A stretch of DNA of 61,673 bases from JAVVUJ01 sp964582545 (GCA_964582545.1 CAZOSB010000013.1:1-61673), one strand, 5' to 3'; shown: positions 33,812 to 42,371, numbered from the stretch's first letter. Program-made: numbers and translations. The notes: generated by a model not told the origin, from the letters alone.

Positions 33812-34255
33812 ATGAGAAAGAAGCGCATAATGATCATAGGTCCCACACATTCGGGAAAAACCAGCTTAGCTAATGCTCTGAATGGTCATGTGGGACCCGC
33901 TAGAAAGACACAGGATACCATTTTTGGAAAATACACCATAGATGTTCCTGGCTCCTATGTAGAAAATCGATGGATGTATATCCATTTAATCGCCCTTGCC
34001 CAAGATGCATCACACATATTGCTTTTGGTGGATCCATCTCAAAGCTTGGAGGTCTACTCCCCGGGATTTGCAAAGGTTTTTCGATGCCCGGTAACGGGAG
34101 TTATCTCAAAATGTGATTTGCTGAAGGAAAAAGCAGATCGTTGCTATAAACAGTTGCAAAAAAGCGGTGTAATGGAGCCCTATTATCCCATCAGTACTCT
34201 GACAGGGGAGGGCATTGAAGCTTTAAAAGAATTTATTTTCAGAAACGAGAAGTAA
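33812..34255 (+). CDS. eutP: EutP/PduV-type P-loop GTPase-like protein
   Basis: The 147-residue protein starts RIMIIGPTHSGKTSLANALN, a P-loop (GPTHSGKT), and has VDPSQSLE and GVISKCDLLKEKA, the latter a diverged NKxD-type motif (SKCD). EutP and PduV are small Ras-like proteins. An acetate kinase activity has been reported for EutP, and PduV is linked to compartment positioning. Here it may complete acetyl phosphate use or organise compartments. Its stop overlaps the next ATG by one base, so the genes are translationally coupled. Confidence 0.88.
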   Translation: MRKKRIMIIGPTHSGKTSLANALNGHVGPARKTQDTIFGKYTIDVPGSYVENRWMYIHLIALAQDASHILLLVDPSQSLEVYSPGFAKVFRCPVTGVISKCDLLKEKADRCYKQLQKSGVMEPYYPISTLTGEGIEALKEFIFRNEK

Positions 34256-34962
34256 TGGGGGAAGATATGAAATTTATTACGGAAGACGATTTGAGATGTC
34301 TGTATAAACTGGAAGCCTTTACCTCCTATGATCTTCAGCAAGGAGAAAGACTTACACCTGGAGCTCGACAGTTTCTTATAGATCGGGGTATCCATATGTT
34401 TGATGAAACCATAAAGGGAGAATCTGTTGGGGGAGAGCAAGGCAAGCTTTCAACCATAAAAAAAGGTCATTGGAAAGTGAAAAAGCTACAGCGTAAGATC
34501 CATTCCTTGGAAGCCATGTTTCTGTTGACGGCAGAAGAATTGTTGAAGTGTGATGTAATTTTAAGTCAAAAGATATTAGCTTTAACCAAACTTTTCTCTT
34601 TTATGAAAGATGCAGCTACAGTAGAAAACGGAATAATCGTCGGAAAAGAGCTTACGGAAGGTTCCGCTTGTCAGGATTGTACAGGTATGGAATGGAAGGA
34701 TTTCCACCAGACCATGGAGGACTGTTTTCCCATTACAGAGTTCCACCTGAGCTTGGAGAAGGGCAGAGAAATCTTAAGCCTACATAAATTGCGCTGTGAA
34801 ATGCGGGAACTGGAGCCTATGGTTTTAGAACTGCTGGAAGGAGCATGTGAATCTAAGGACGGTTTGGAATTGATCATGGAGAGAGCAAATGTAATGATTA
34901 ATTCCCTTTCTCAAATTATTTGCTTGGCAGTAGGAGGAAAAACATGTCAGAGAATCAAGTAA
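34255..34962 (+). CDS. EutT-like cobalamin adenosyltransferase family protein
   Basis: The 235-residue protein opens FITEDDLRCLYKLEAFTSYD then LTPGARQFLIDRGI, as in EutT and, in part, EutQ. An RxxxRxxE pattern (RCEMRELE) lies near residue 181, and a CQDC pair near 139. ATP:cob(I)alamin adenosyltransferases make coenzyme B12, but CutC needs no B12, so the role is puzzling; it could be a structural or electron-carrier partner. I do not see the longer Cys-rich metal motif described for Salmonella EutT. ATG 34267 is an alternative start. The final 42 coding bases are duplicated after the second N gap. Confidence 0.75.
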   Translation: MGEDMKFITEDDLRCLYKLEAFTSYDLQQGERLTPGARQFLIDRGIHMFDETIKGESVGGEQGKLSTIKKGHWKVKKLQRKIHSLEAMFLLTAEELLKCDVILSQKILALTKLFSFMKDAATVENGIIVGKELTEGSACQDCTGMEWKDFHQTMEDCFPITEFHLSLEKGREILSLHKLRCEMRELEPMVLELLEGACESKDGLELIMERANVMINSLSQIICLAVGGKTCQRIK

Positions 34963-35130
34963 CCTTTGCCTACTGNNNNNNNNNNNNNNNNNNNNNNNNN
35001 NNNNNNNNNNNNNNNNNNNNNNNNNNNNNNNNNNNNNNNNNNNNNNNNNNNNNNNNNNNNNNNNNNNNNNNNNNNTGCTTGGCAGTAGGAGGAAAAACAT
35101 GTCAGAGAATCAAGTAACCTTTGCCTACTG
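34921..35130. other. Scaffold gap artefact 2 (100 N flanked by identical 55-base ends)
   Basis: Bases 34921-34975 and 35076-35130 are identical over 55 bases and flank 100 N (34976-35075). As with the first gap, this is an unmerged contig overlap. Removing 155 bases restores a 19-base overlap between the eutT-like gene and eutJ, whose ATG occurs at 34944 in the first copy and 35099 in the second. Confidence 0.9.
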
Positions 35131-35947
35131 CGATGAGTTGGTTCGGCAATTTGAGGATGTGATTCACAATCCAGTGAGGGGAAGAAAATCCTCCTGTTAT
35201 TATACCGGAGTGGATTTGGGGACTGCTTGCGTTGTTATTGCGGTCTTGGATGAAAACTTTACTCCCGTGGCCGGTGCCTGCCGTTATGCGGATGTGGTTC
35301 GAGACGGCATGGTGGTGGATTACATCGGAGCAATTCAAATTGTAAGGGAGTTGAAGCAGGAGATTGAAGAAAACTTAGGTGTGGAACTTCTGTATGCTGC
35401 GGCTGCAATCCCTCCCGGTACAGATGAATTGGACGGTGGCGCCATCAAAAATGTAGTTCAAGCTGCAGGTTTTGAACTCACCGGCGTGTTGGATGAACCC
35501 ACGGCAGCAAACAAGGTCCTGAACATCCAAAATGGTGCAGTGGTGGACATAGGAGGCGGAACTACGGGAATTTCCATTCTAAAGGATGGCAAGGTGGTTT
35601 ACGTCGCGGATGAACCTACCGGAGGGACTCACTTTTCCTTGGTGGTTTCAGGAGCATATAAGATGGATTTTGCAGAAGCGGAGCTATATAAACGAAATGT
35701 GGAAAACCATCAGGAGCTGCTGCCCGTCTTAAAACCGGTGGTAGAGAAGGTTGCCTCCATCATCAACGGACATATTCAGGATTATAATATTCAGGAAATC
35801 TCTTTAGTAGGAGGAACCTGTTGCCTATCAGGCATTGAAACGATTATAGAAAAACAGACGGGCATTTATACCCACAAACCACAGAACCCCATGTTCGTAA
35901 CTCCTTTGGGAATTGCACTTAGTTGTCGGCAGGAAAGCCAGGAATAG
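35099..35947 (+). CDS. eutJ: EutJ-type Hsp70/actin-fold chaperone-like protein
   Basis: The 282-residue actin-like ATPase fold protein has a phosphate-1 loop (YYTGVDLGTACVVIAVLDE), the connect segment AAAIPPGTDELDGGAIKNV, phosphate-2 (GAVVDIGGGTTGISIL) and the adenosine motif LVGGTCCLSGIE. EutJ resembles the ATPase half of DnaK and is thought to assist assembly of the microcompartment enzymes; direct evidence is limited. It precedes a permuted shell gene by 14 bases. In the corrected assembly it overlaps the eutT-like gene. Confidence 0.92.
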   Translation: MSENQVTFAYCDELVRQFEDVIHNPVRGRKSSCYYTGVDLGTACVVIAVLDENFTPVAGACRYADVVRDGMVVDYIGAIQIVRELKQEIEENLGVELLYAAAAIPPGTDELDGGAIKNVVQAAGFELTGVLDEPTAANKVLNIQNGAVVDIGGGTTGISILKDGKVVYVADEPTGGTHFSLVVSGAYKMDFAEAELYKRNVENHQELLPVLKPVVEKVASIINGHIQDYNIQEISLVGGTCCLSGIETIIEKQTGIYTHKPQNPMFVTPLGIALSCRQESQE

Positions 35948-35961
35948 AGAAAGGTGTTTAT

Positions 35962-36264
35962 ATGGAATTTCGTATCATTAAATCCCCATCTCAGGGCACT
36001 CTGGATATCTTAAAGAGGCGGATGGGACCGGGAGTCGTGGACTTGCAAGAGGTGGACGCGGTAGGTCTGGTGCAGGGCAGGATGATTGAGATGATCTGTG
36101 CCACGGATATTGCAGAAAAAGCTGTAGGTGTTCGGGTAGAGGATATCAGAGGCAGTTGCCCTCAAAATATGATTCTGATAGCAATATTCGGAGATACCTC
36201 CTCTGTGGAATCTGCGATTCATGAGATAAAAAGGAAAATGGAAGAGGGGAAAATGCTATGTTAA
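35962..36264 (+). CDS. Divergent circularly permuted BMC shell protein
   Basis: The 100-residue product aligns by eye with EutS/PduU over DAVGLVQGRMIEMICATDIA, EKAVGVRVEDI and LIAIFGDTSSVESAIHEI. It has a short N-terminal strand FRIIKSPSQGTLDIL corresponding to the EutS pore-capping segment. It is therefore a second, divergent permuted BMC-H protein beside EutS. I chose ATG 35962, with GAAAGGTG upstream; the in-frame extension to 35923 overlaps eutJ. Its last bases overlap the eutN start by 7 bases. Confidence 0.8.
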   Translation: MEFRIIKSPSQGTLDILKRRMGPGVVDLQEVDAVGLVQGRMIEMICATDIAEKAVGVRVEDIRGSCPQNMILIAIFGDTSSVESAIHEIKRKMEEGKMLC

Positions 36265-36521
36265 CAGCAAAATTGATAGATAATGTGTGGGCGACAAGAA
36301 AGGCAGAATCTCTGAATGGATTGAAGTTCATGTTGGCAGAGGTTATCGGTGGTTGCTGTGAAGGGCAACGACTGATCGTGGTAGATATTATCAGCGCAGG
36401 CATCGGAGATCGGGTAATCGTTTGCCAGGGTTCCTCGGCACGAAGGATGCTGGGGGATGATAACATTCCGGTGGATGCGGTGGTGATAGGCATCATCGAC
36501 GAAGATTGTACCTTTGGATAG
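36258..36521 (+). CDS. eutN: EutN/CcmL-type pentameric vertex protein (BMC-P)
   Basis: The 87-residue protein starts MLTAKLIDNVWATRKAESL and contains LIVVDIISAGIGDRVIVCQG, SSARRMLGDD and the end DAVVIGIIDE. These are signatures of the EutN/CcmL fold, whose pentamers close the twelve vertices of a polyhedral microcompartment. It is the only vertex protein in the locus, so it is probably needed for closed shells. Its start overlaps the previous gene. Confidence 0.94.
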   Translation: MLTAKLIDNVWATRKAESLNGLKFMLAEVIGGCCEGQRLIVVDIISAGIGDRVIVCQGSSARRMLGDDNIPVDAVVIGIIDEDCTFG

Positions 36522-36537
36522 ATGAGGGGGTTGTAAG

Positions 36538-37866
36538 ATGAGTCTTCTGGATGTCATAAGAGAAGCCGGTATTATTGGTGCAGGGGGAGCAGGATTCCCC
36601 ACACATGCCAAGTTGGCAGCAAAGGCAGATTACATCCTTCTCAATGGGGCAGAGTGTGAACCCCTACTAAGGGTGGATCAGCAGCTGATGGAATTGTTTT
36701 CCATGGAAATTGTAAAAGGTTTTGAAATGGCTGGAAGGTTGGTGGGGGCAGAGAAGGCCTTGATTGGAATCAAGGGAAAACACAAGGCGGTCATCGACTT
36801 ATTGCAAAAAACCATCGTATCCTTACAGTTAGAAACCTTTGTAGAAGTCAGATCACTGGCTGATATTTATCCCGCAGGTGATGAGCAAGTTTTAGTTTAC
36901 GAGCTGACGGGGCGAGTGGTTCCCGAAGTAGGCATTCCCATTCAGGTGGGTTGTGTGGTGGTAAACTCAGAGACGGCTCTTAACATTTACAGAGCATCTA
37001 TGGGGCAACCAGTGGTGGAAAAGTACATTACCTTGGCAGGAGATATCCCCAACCCGGTAACCATGAAGGTTCCGGTAGGTACACCCATTATGGAAGTACT
37101 TGCATTTAGCGGGATTGAAAACTTTGAGGATTATGCCGTGATTGACGGAGGGCCCATGATGGGACCGTTACTAAAGGATTTAAACGGCTTTATCACAAAG
37201 AAAAATAAGGGCTTCATCATTTTAAAAAAGCAACACTCTTTGATTCGTAAAAAGTCAGTGACCAAGGATCAGGCCAAAAGGGTGAACCGATCCTCCTGTG
37301 AGCAGTGTCGAATGTGTACGGATCTGTGCCCCAGATATCTATTAGGTCACGGCACGGAACCACACAAAATGATGAGAGTGATGAATTACGCGTTAGAGGA
37401 TTTGGAAGGGCAACAAATTGCACAGCTTTGCTGTTTATGTAATTTATGCGAACTGTTCGCCTGTCCCGCGGGCTTGTACCCTAAGATGGCCAACCTTTAC
37501 TATAAAGATCAATTGGAAGAAAAGAAAATTCGATACAAACCGCTGAAAGACCAGTTTACCCCTCGCAATGCTCGTCCATATCGCTTAGTTCCCAGCAAGC
37601 GGTTGGTGGCTAGGTTAGGCTTAAGGAACTTTGACAATCCTGCACCCCTGACAGATGTTGAGTTAAGTCCTGCAGAAGTACACATCGCCATGAGACAGCA
37701 TGTGGGTGCCCCGGCAGTTCCTACGGTTTCCAAGGGAGACCTGGTGCAGGTTGGGCAACTCATAGGTCAAATTCCACCGGAAAGCTTGGGTGCAGCTGTC
37801 CATGCCAGCATTTCGGGTCAGGTGGTGGAAAGCGGATTGGAATATATTGTGATAAGGAGGAACTGA
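36538..37866 (+). CDS. pduS: PduS/RnfC-like iron-sulfur flavoprotein
   Basis: The 442-residue protein has the RnfC-like N-terminus GIIGAGGAGFPTHAKLAAKA with NGAECEPLL (flavin/NADH-binding region), a SLBB-like middle (ITLAGDIPNPVTMKV), and two ferredoxin motifs, CEQCRMCTDLCP and CCLCNLCELFACP. PduS reduces cobalamin in propanediol compartments. Here no B12 enzyme is present, so it more likely passes electrons across the shell, probably with the PduT-type protein encoded next. The two genes are one base apart. Confidence 0.9.
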   Translation: MSLLDVIREAGIIGAGGAGFPTHAKLAAKADYILLNGAECEPLLRVDQQLMELFSMEIVKGFEMAGRLVGAEKALIGIKGKHKAVIDLLQKTIVSLQLETFVEVRSLADIYPAGDEQVLVYELTGRVVPEVGIPIQVGCVVVNSETALNIYRASMGQPVVEKYITLAGDIPNPVTMKVPVGTPIMEVLAFSGIENFEDYAVIDGGPMMGPLLKDLNGFITKKNKGFIILKKQHSLIRKKSVTKDQAKRVNRSSCEQCRMCTDLCPRYLLGHGTEPHKMMRVMNYALEDLEGQQIAQLCCLCNLCELFACPAGLYPKMANLYYKDQLEEKKIRYKPLKDQFTPRNARPYRLVPSKRLVARLGLRNFDNPAPLTDVELSPAEVHIAMRQHVGAPAVPTVSKGDLVQVGQLIGQIPPESLGAAVHASISGQVVESGLEYIVIRRN

Positions 37867-37867
37867 T

Positions 37868-38416
37868 ATGCCTAAGTCCATAGGAATGGTTGAATTTACA
37901 AGTATTGCACGTGGTATTTACGCAGCGGATCAGATGGTGAAGATCTCAGAGGTGGAGATTGTCACGGCAGGATCCACTTGTCCTGGGAAATACGTTGCCA
38001 TCATTCAGGGAGATGTAGCTTCCGTCAAGGACTCTGTGGAGACAGGGGAAAGAATTGCCGAAGAATATCTGGTAGATTCTATCGTCATTCCTAACGTGAG
38101 TCCACAAGTATTTCCGGCAATTTTGGGGGCGACCATGCCCGATGAAATGCAAGCCTTGGGCATCATGGAATCCTTTTCCTTAGCCACTATGATTGAGGCG
38201 GCGGATGCCATTTTAAAGGCGGCAAATTTACAACCTATCGAGTTGCGCTTAGGAACAGGGTTGGGTGGGAAATCTTACTTTACTTTTACTGGGGATGTAG
38301 CTGCCGTTGAAACGGGCGTGGAGGCGGGCAAGGTTATGGCAGAAGAAAAAGGCTTGTTGGTTAATGCCGAGGTCATTCCTTCTCCCTCCGATAAATTGAT
38401 GTCATCTTTGTTCTAA
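37868..38416 (+). CDS. pduT: PduT-type tandem BMC (BMC-T) shell protein with Fe-S pore cysteine
   Basis: The 182-residue protein has two BMC domains in tandem (IGMVEFTSIARGIYAADQM and QALGIMESFSLATMIEAADA), giving pseudohexameric trimers. The pore loop of the first domain reads GSTCPGKY with Cys38, the residue that binds a pore [4Fe-4S] cluster in characterised PduT. It probably carries electrons between the RnfC-like protein encoded one base upstream and the inside of the shell. It is the only tandem-domain shell protein here. Confidence 0.93.
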   Translation: MPKSIGMVEFTSIARGIYAADQMVKISEVEIVTAGSTCPGKYVAIIQGDVASVKDSVETGERIAEEYLVDSIVIPNVSPQVFPAILGATMPDEMQALGIMESFSLATMIEAADAILKAANLQPIELRLGTGLGGKSYFTFTGDVAAVETGVEAGKVMAEEKGLLVNAEVIPSPSDKLMSSLF

Positions 38417-38449
38417 TTTAAGAACTTTACATAGAAAGGATGTGAAATC

Positions 38450-39103
38450 TTGAAAAAATTGATTTGTTCCAAAGATGTGGAGTTGCTGCACAAGCAGGGA
38501 AAGAAAAAACTGCATGTGGATAGCAATACCCTGATTACTCCTTCCGCCAGAGATGCAGCAAAAGCATACGAAATAGAAATTCGTGTACATACGTCCCCTT
38601 GTGTTGAGGAAGTGGCAGAAGTTGGTAAAACCTGCGGTGATGGGCTGGATCCAAACATGATTTATACAGTGCTAAAATCCATGGCGGACAGAGGTCTATT
38701 GCAGGGTGTCCTGGACAGTTGTTCCGAAAAGCCTTATGTTGCCGAAAGCGATTGCGGAGGGCTAAAGGTGGTAAGGGGAAATACGGTCAAAATGGATGTT
38801 TTTGACACTGGAAACCCCAATGCAAAGGCTTACTACCAAGAATTGATCAGCAAGGATGAATCTCAGATTAGCGCAGGATTTTTAGTTATCGATCATTCTA
38901 ACTTTGAGTGGGAATTGACCTATGAGGAAATTGACTACGTAATTGAGGGAACCTTGACCATTACCATCAACGGAAGGACCTTTACCGCTTACCCAGGGGA
39001 CGTTTTATTTGTACCCGCCGGCTCTAAGGTGGTTTGGGGATCTCCGGATAAGGCCAGAGTCTTCTATGCGACGTATCCGGCTAATTGGGCGGATCTTCTG
39101 TAG
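38450..39103 (+). CDS. eutQ: EutQ-like cupin protein
   Basis: The 217-residue protein has an N-terminal segment (KKLHVDSNTLITPSARDAAK) shared with EutT-like proteins and a C-terminal cupin (about 130-217). The cupin reads EIDYVIEGTLTITINGRTF, then AYPGDVLFVPAGSKVVWGSP, the EutQ pattern. EutQ is needed for anaerobic ethanolamine use in Salmonella, where acetate kinase activity and shell contacts have been reported. Here it may help make ATP from acetyl phosphate. It starts at TTG 38450 with AAAGGATG upstream. Confidence 0.88.
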   Translation: MKKLICSKDVELLHKQGKKKLHVDSNTLITPSARDAAKAYEIEIRVHTSPCVEEVAEVGKTCGDGLDPNMIYTVLKSMADRGLLQGVLDSCSEKPYVAESDCGGLKVVRGNTVKMDVFDTGNPNAKAYYQELISKDESQISAGFLVIDHSNFEWELTYEEIDYVIEGTLTITINGRTFTAYPGDVLFVPAGSKVVWGSPDKARVFYATYPANWADLL

Positions 39104-39125
39104 AAGGGTGAAGGAGGATTGAGGA

Positions 39126-39713
39126 ATGCAGGCACTTGGGTTGATTGAAACGAGAGGACTCATTGGGGCTATTGAGAGTGCAGATGCCATGCTCAAGGCA
39201 GCAGAGGTGAGACTTTTGGAAAGGACTTACGTAGGGGGTGGCTTGGTTACGGTTACCGTCACGGGGGATGTAGGAGCAGTAAAAGCGGCAGTAGATGCCG
39301 GAGCTGCAGCGGTGAGGCAGTTGAGCGCTACATTGTTAATCTCTGAGCACGTGATTCCAAGGCCCCACGAAGAATTGGAAAACGTAATCATTTCAGATTC
39401 TGTGGGATCTGTGGAAGACGAGGAGATGGAGTCTGCGGACGAAACTGAAAATGTGGAAGATTCTTTAAAAGAGGAGTCTGAATCATGGAATAAAGAAAGT
39501 ATCGACCGATTGGTAGCGGACAAGAGTCTGAAAGTAACCTTAGAAACCTTAGCAGGGTTTATGGTAACAAAGCTTCGGAATTTGGCTCGTGAATACAAAG
39601 ACTTTGGCATTGGAGGTAGACAAATTTCCAAAGCAGACAAAAAACAGCTTTTGTCAGAGTTTCAAAAGTATTATGAAAAAAATCAGCAAGCTGGAACCAT
39701 TGATATAAAATAA
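39126..39713 (+). CDS. BMC-H shell protein with acidic linker and C-terminal helical domain
   Basis: The first 90 residues are a standard BMC domain (QALGLIETRGLIGAIESADA through HVIPRPHEELE). An acidic linker of about 35 residues rich in E, D and S follows. The C-terminal domain (about 130-195) is helical and basic, with LAGFMVTKLRNLAREYKDFG and SKADKKQLLSEFQKYYEK. Most BMC-H proteins end near residue 95. The tail could face the lumen and bind an enzyme, or face the cytoplasm and tether the compartment. EutK and some other shell proteins also carry extra domains, but I do not recognise this one. Confidence 0.85.
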   Translation: MQALGLIETRGLIGAIESADAMLKAAEVRLLERTYVGGGLVTVTVTGDVGAVKAAVDAGAAAVRQLSATLLISEHVIPRPHEELENVIISDSVGSVEDEEMESADETENVEDSLKEESESWNKESIDRLVADKSLKVTLETLAGFMVTKLRNLAREYKDFGIGGRQISKADKKQLLSEFQKYYEKNQQAGTIDIK

Positions 39714-39758
39714 ACCTTATTTTAATAATTCATTGACGAAAAAGAAAGGAGGAATCAC

Positions 39759-41405
39759 ATGACGGAAAATTTTGATAAAGATTTGAGATCTGTTCAGGAA
39801 GTGAGAGATCTTGCAAGACTTGGTAGAATTGCGACAGAAAAAATTGCAGATTATTCAACAGAGCAAATCGATAAAATTGTTCAAAATATGGTTCGGGTTG
39901 CAAAGGAAAATGCAGTTAGCCTAGCTAAGATGGCCGTGGAAGAAACAGGCTTTGGTAAAGTGGAGGATAAAACCTATAAAAACCACATGGCCTCAGTTCT
40001 TCTATACGAAAGCATCAAGGATATGAAGACCACTGGTGTGATTCGAGAAGATGTTGAGAATCAAATTATAGAAATTGCAGAGCCGGTGGGTTTGATTATG
40101 GGGATTATCCCTTCTACCAATCCCACTTCCACTACAATTTTTAAAGCGATCATTTCCATAAAATCAAGAAATGCCATCGTTATTTCCCCTCATCCTTCTG
40201 CTGCAAAGTGCACCTTGCAGGCAGCAAAATTGATGTACGATGCAGCGGTGGCGGCAGGAGCTCCTGAAAATATTATCGGGTGTATTTCCATCCCCACCAT
40301 CGAGGCTACCAATGAGCTAATGAAGCGCTCAGAAGTAAACATGATCATTGCAACCGGCGGTCCAGGTATGGTAAAAGCGGCCTATAGTGCAGGCAAACCT
40401 GCACTAGGGGTAGGGGCAGGTAATTCTCCGGCTTACATAGAGAGAACCGCCAATGTAGAAAAGGCTGTTCGCAATATTATTGCCAGCAAAACCTTTGACT
40501 ACGGCACCATCTGCGCTTCAGAACAATCCATCATCTGCGAAGAGTGCAACAGAGACAAGGTGGTAGCTGAGTTCAAAAAGAATGGAGCTTACTTCATGAC
40601 AGCGGCAGAAACCGATCAGGTTTGTAAATTGCTGTTCAAAAATGGATATAACATGAATGCGAAGTTTGTGGGAAGATCACCACAGATGATCGCACAAAAT
40701 GCAGGGTTTTCAATACCTGAAGGCACCACTGTTCTCATTGGAGAGCAGAAGGGTGTGGGACCGGGATATCCTTTATCCTTTGAAAAGCTCACCACCGTAT
40801 TGGCTTTCTACACGGTAAAGGATTGGCATGAAGCCTGTGCCTTGAGCATCCAGCTCTTACAAAACGGCATTGGACACACCATGAGCCTTCATACGGAAGA
40901 CAGAAACATGGTGATGGAATTTGCGAAAAAACCTGCCTCTCGTATTTTGGTAAATACGGGCAGCAGTCAGGGAGGTACTGGTGCCAGCACTGGGTTGATG
41001 CCTTCATTTACATTGGGTTGTGGTACATGGGGAGGAAGCTCTGTTTCAGAGAATGTAACCCCTATGCATTTGGTAAATATAAAGAGAGTCGCTTATGGTT
41101 TGGTGGATTGCAACGCTTTAGTTTCCAAAGACCCAACCTTTCACTACCCTGAACTGGGTAGCTGTGGTACCCTCGGCACTGTAGCAAAGGCAGGTGTCAC
41201 CTTAAGCCCGGCCCAATATGTGGCCAATTCAGCGGCTCCTAAAGAGGTGGCTACACCCGCTACAACCGCTTCCCCCACTACCACCACTTGCAGCACAGGG
41301 ACTTGCAACAATCCCGTGCCGGCAGGACAGAGTGTAGGGGCTGAAAATGAGCAGCTGTTAAAGTTGGTCAGCCAATTGGTAGATGCCATGAAGGAGGTTG
41401 TTTAA
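39759..41405 (+). CDS. Acylating acetaldehyde dehydrogenase with C-terminal encapsulation peptide
   Basis: The 548-residue CoA-acylating aldehyde dehydrogenase converts acetaldehyde, NAD+ and CoA to acetyl-CoA. Catalytic Cys252 lies in FDYGTICASEQ. PVGLIMGIIPSTNPTSTT and GVGAGNSPAYIERTA are also typical. The enzyme ends in a Thr/Pro/Ala-rich linker (about 487-522) and an amphipathic helix, NEQLLKLVSQLVDAMKEVV, which looks like a targeting peptide for cargo loading. This is the presumed active partner of the Cys-less paralogue at 27015. It starts at ATG 39759 with AAAGGAGG upstream; pduL begins at the next base after the stop. Confidence 0.93.
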   Translation: MTENFDKDLRSVQEVRDLARLGRIATEKIADYSTEQIDKIVQNMVRVAKENAVSLAKMAVEETGFGKVEDKTYKNHMASVLLYESIKDMKTTGVIREDVENQIIEIAEPVGLIMGIIPSTNPTSTTIFKAIISIKSRNAIVISPHPSAAKCTLQAAKLMYDAAVAAGAPENIIGCISIPTIEATNELMKRSEVNMIIATGGPGMVKAAYSAGKPALGVGAGNSPAYIERTANVEKAVRNIIASKTFDYGTICASEQSIICEECNRDKVVAEFKKNGAYFMTAAETDQVCKLLFKNGYNMNAKFVGRSPQMIAQNAGFSIPEGTTVLIGEQKGVGPGYPLSFEKLTTVLAFYTVKDWHEACALSIQLLQNGIGHTMSLHTEDRNMVMEFAKKPASRILVNTGSSQGGTGASTGLMPSFTLGCGTWGGSSVSENVTPMHLVNIKRVAYGLVDCNALVSKDPTFHYPELGSCGTLGTVAKAGVTLSPAQYVANSAAPKEVATPATTASPTTTTCSTGTCNNPVPAGQSVGAENEQLLKLVSQLVDAMKEVV

Positions 41406-42056
41406 ATGAGCAACAAATATGATCCTGTAATTAAGCTTTTACTGGAGGCATTGCAAGGAAATGGAACCTCACAGGGAGAAGAGGAAACTTCTAATGGTAT
41501 TCCCGTAGGTGTTTCCAACCGCCATCTGCATCTTTCACAGTCAGATTTAGACAGCTTGTTTGGATCGGGATATGAACTGACAAAGATGAAGGACTTGTCT
41601 CAGCCCGGGCAATATGCCTGCAAGGAGACTGTGACCATCTGCGGACCCAAAGGTGCCATTGAGAAGGTCAGAATTTTAGGACCCGTACGCAGTGCAACCC
41701 AGGTGGAAGTTTTGGCAGGAGATTGTTTTAAGCTCGGCGTGACCTCACAGGCAAGACTGTCAGGAGATTTGGCAGGGACACCGGGAATTACCATTATCGG
41801 ACCCGCCGGTTCCGTTCAGACTTGTCAAGGAGTAATCGTAGCACAGAGACATATTCACATGACACCGGAGGATGCGCACCGTCTGGGGGTGTATGACGGG
41901 CAGACTGTAGCCATTCAAGTGGAAGGTCCTCGGGGCGGTGTCTACAACAATGTCGCCATCAGAGCAAACAATACTTCCGCACTGGAATGTCACATTGACA
42001 CAGAGGAAGCGAATGCTATGAATGTTAATTCGTTATCAAAAATTATTATTATTTAA
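41406..42056 (+). CDS. pduL: PduL-type phosphate acetyltransferase
   Basis: The 216-residue protein turns acetyl-CoA and phosphate into acetyl phosphate, recycling CoA inside the compartment. The N-terminus (PVIKLLLEALQGN) is an amphipathic helix typical of shell targeting. Two zinc-site repeats are visible, VGVSNRHLHLSQSDL near residue 36 and VIVAQRHIHMTPEDAHRLGV near 146. The start ATG directly follows the aldehyde dehydrogenase stop. With EutP/EutQ-type proteins it completes substrate-level ATP formation from choline. Confidence 0.95.
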   Translation: MSNKYDPVIKLLLEALQGNGTSQGEEETSNGIPVGVSNRHLHLSQSDLDSLFGSGYELTKMKDLSQPGQYACKETVTICGPKGAIEKVRILGPVRSATQVEVLAGDCFKLGVTSQARLSGDLAGTPGITIIGPAGSVQTCQGVIVAQRHIHMTPEDAHRLGVYDGQTVAIQVEGPRGGVYNNVAIRANNTSALECHIDTEEANAMNVNSLSKIIII

Positions 42057-42080
42057 TAAAAGTTTAAGGAGGATTTTAAA

Positions 42081-42371
42081 ATGAAGTACGATGCATTAGG
42101 TATGATTGAAACTAAAGGTTTAGTTGGTTCTATTGAAGCGGCAGATGCTATGGTAAAAGCTGCAAACGTTTACCTGATCGGTAAAGAGCACGTTGGCGGT
42201 GGTCTTGTAACAGTTATGGTAAGAGGTGATGTAGGTGCTGTAAAAGCTGCTACAGATGCCGGTGCTGCTGCTGCACAGCGTGTAGGTGAGCTAGTTTCCG
42301 TTCACGTAATTCCTCGTCCACATGCTGAGGTTGAAGGAATTCTTCCAGCGGTAAAAGCACCTGTAAAATAA
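42081..42371 (+). CDS. BMC-H hexameric shell protein (PduA/PduJ-like)
   Basis: The 96-residue protein is a canonical major facet protein: DALGMIETKGLVGSIEAADA, MVKAANVYLIGKEHVGGGLV and RGDVGAVKAATDAGAAAAQ, ending with HVIPRPHAEVE. The GGG pore loop is that of PduA/PduJ-type shell hexamers. AAGGAGG lies just upstream. It is the last gene of the operon and is followed by a terminator at 42461-42492. The A/T-favoured codons here suggest high expression, in keeping with a bulk shell protein. Confidence 0.94.
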   Translation: MKYDALGMIETKGLVGSIEAADAMVKAANVYLIGKEHVGGGLVTVMVRGDVGAVKAATDAGAAAAQRVGELVSVHVIPRPHAEVEGILPAVKAPVK

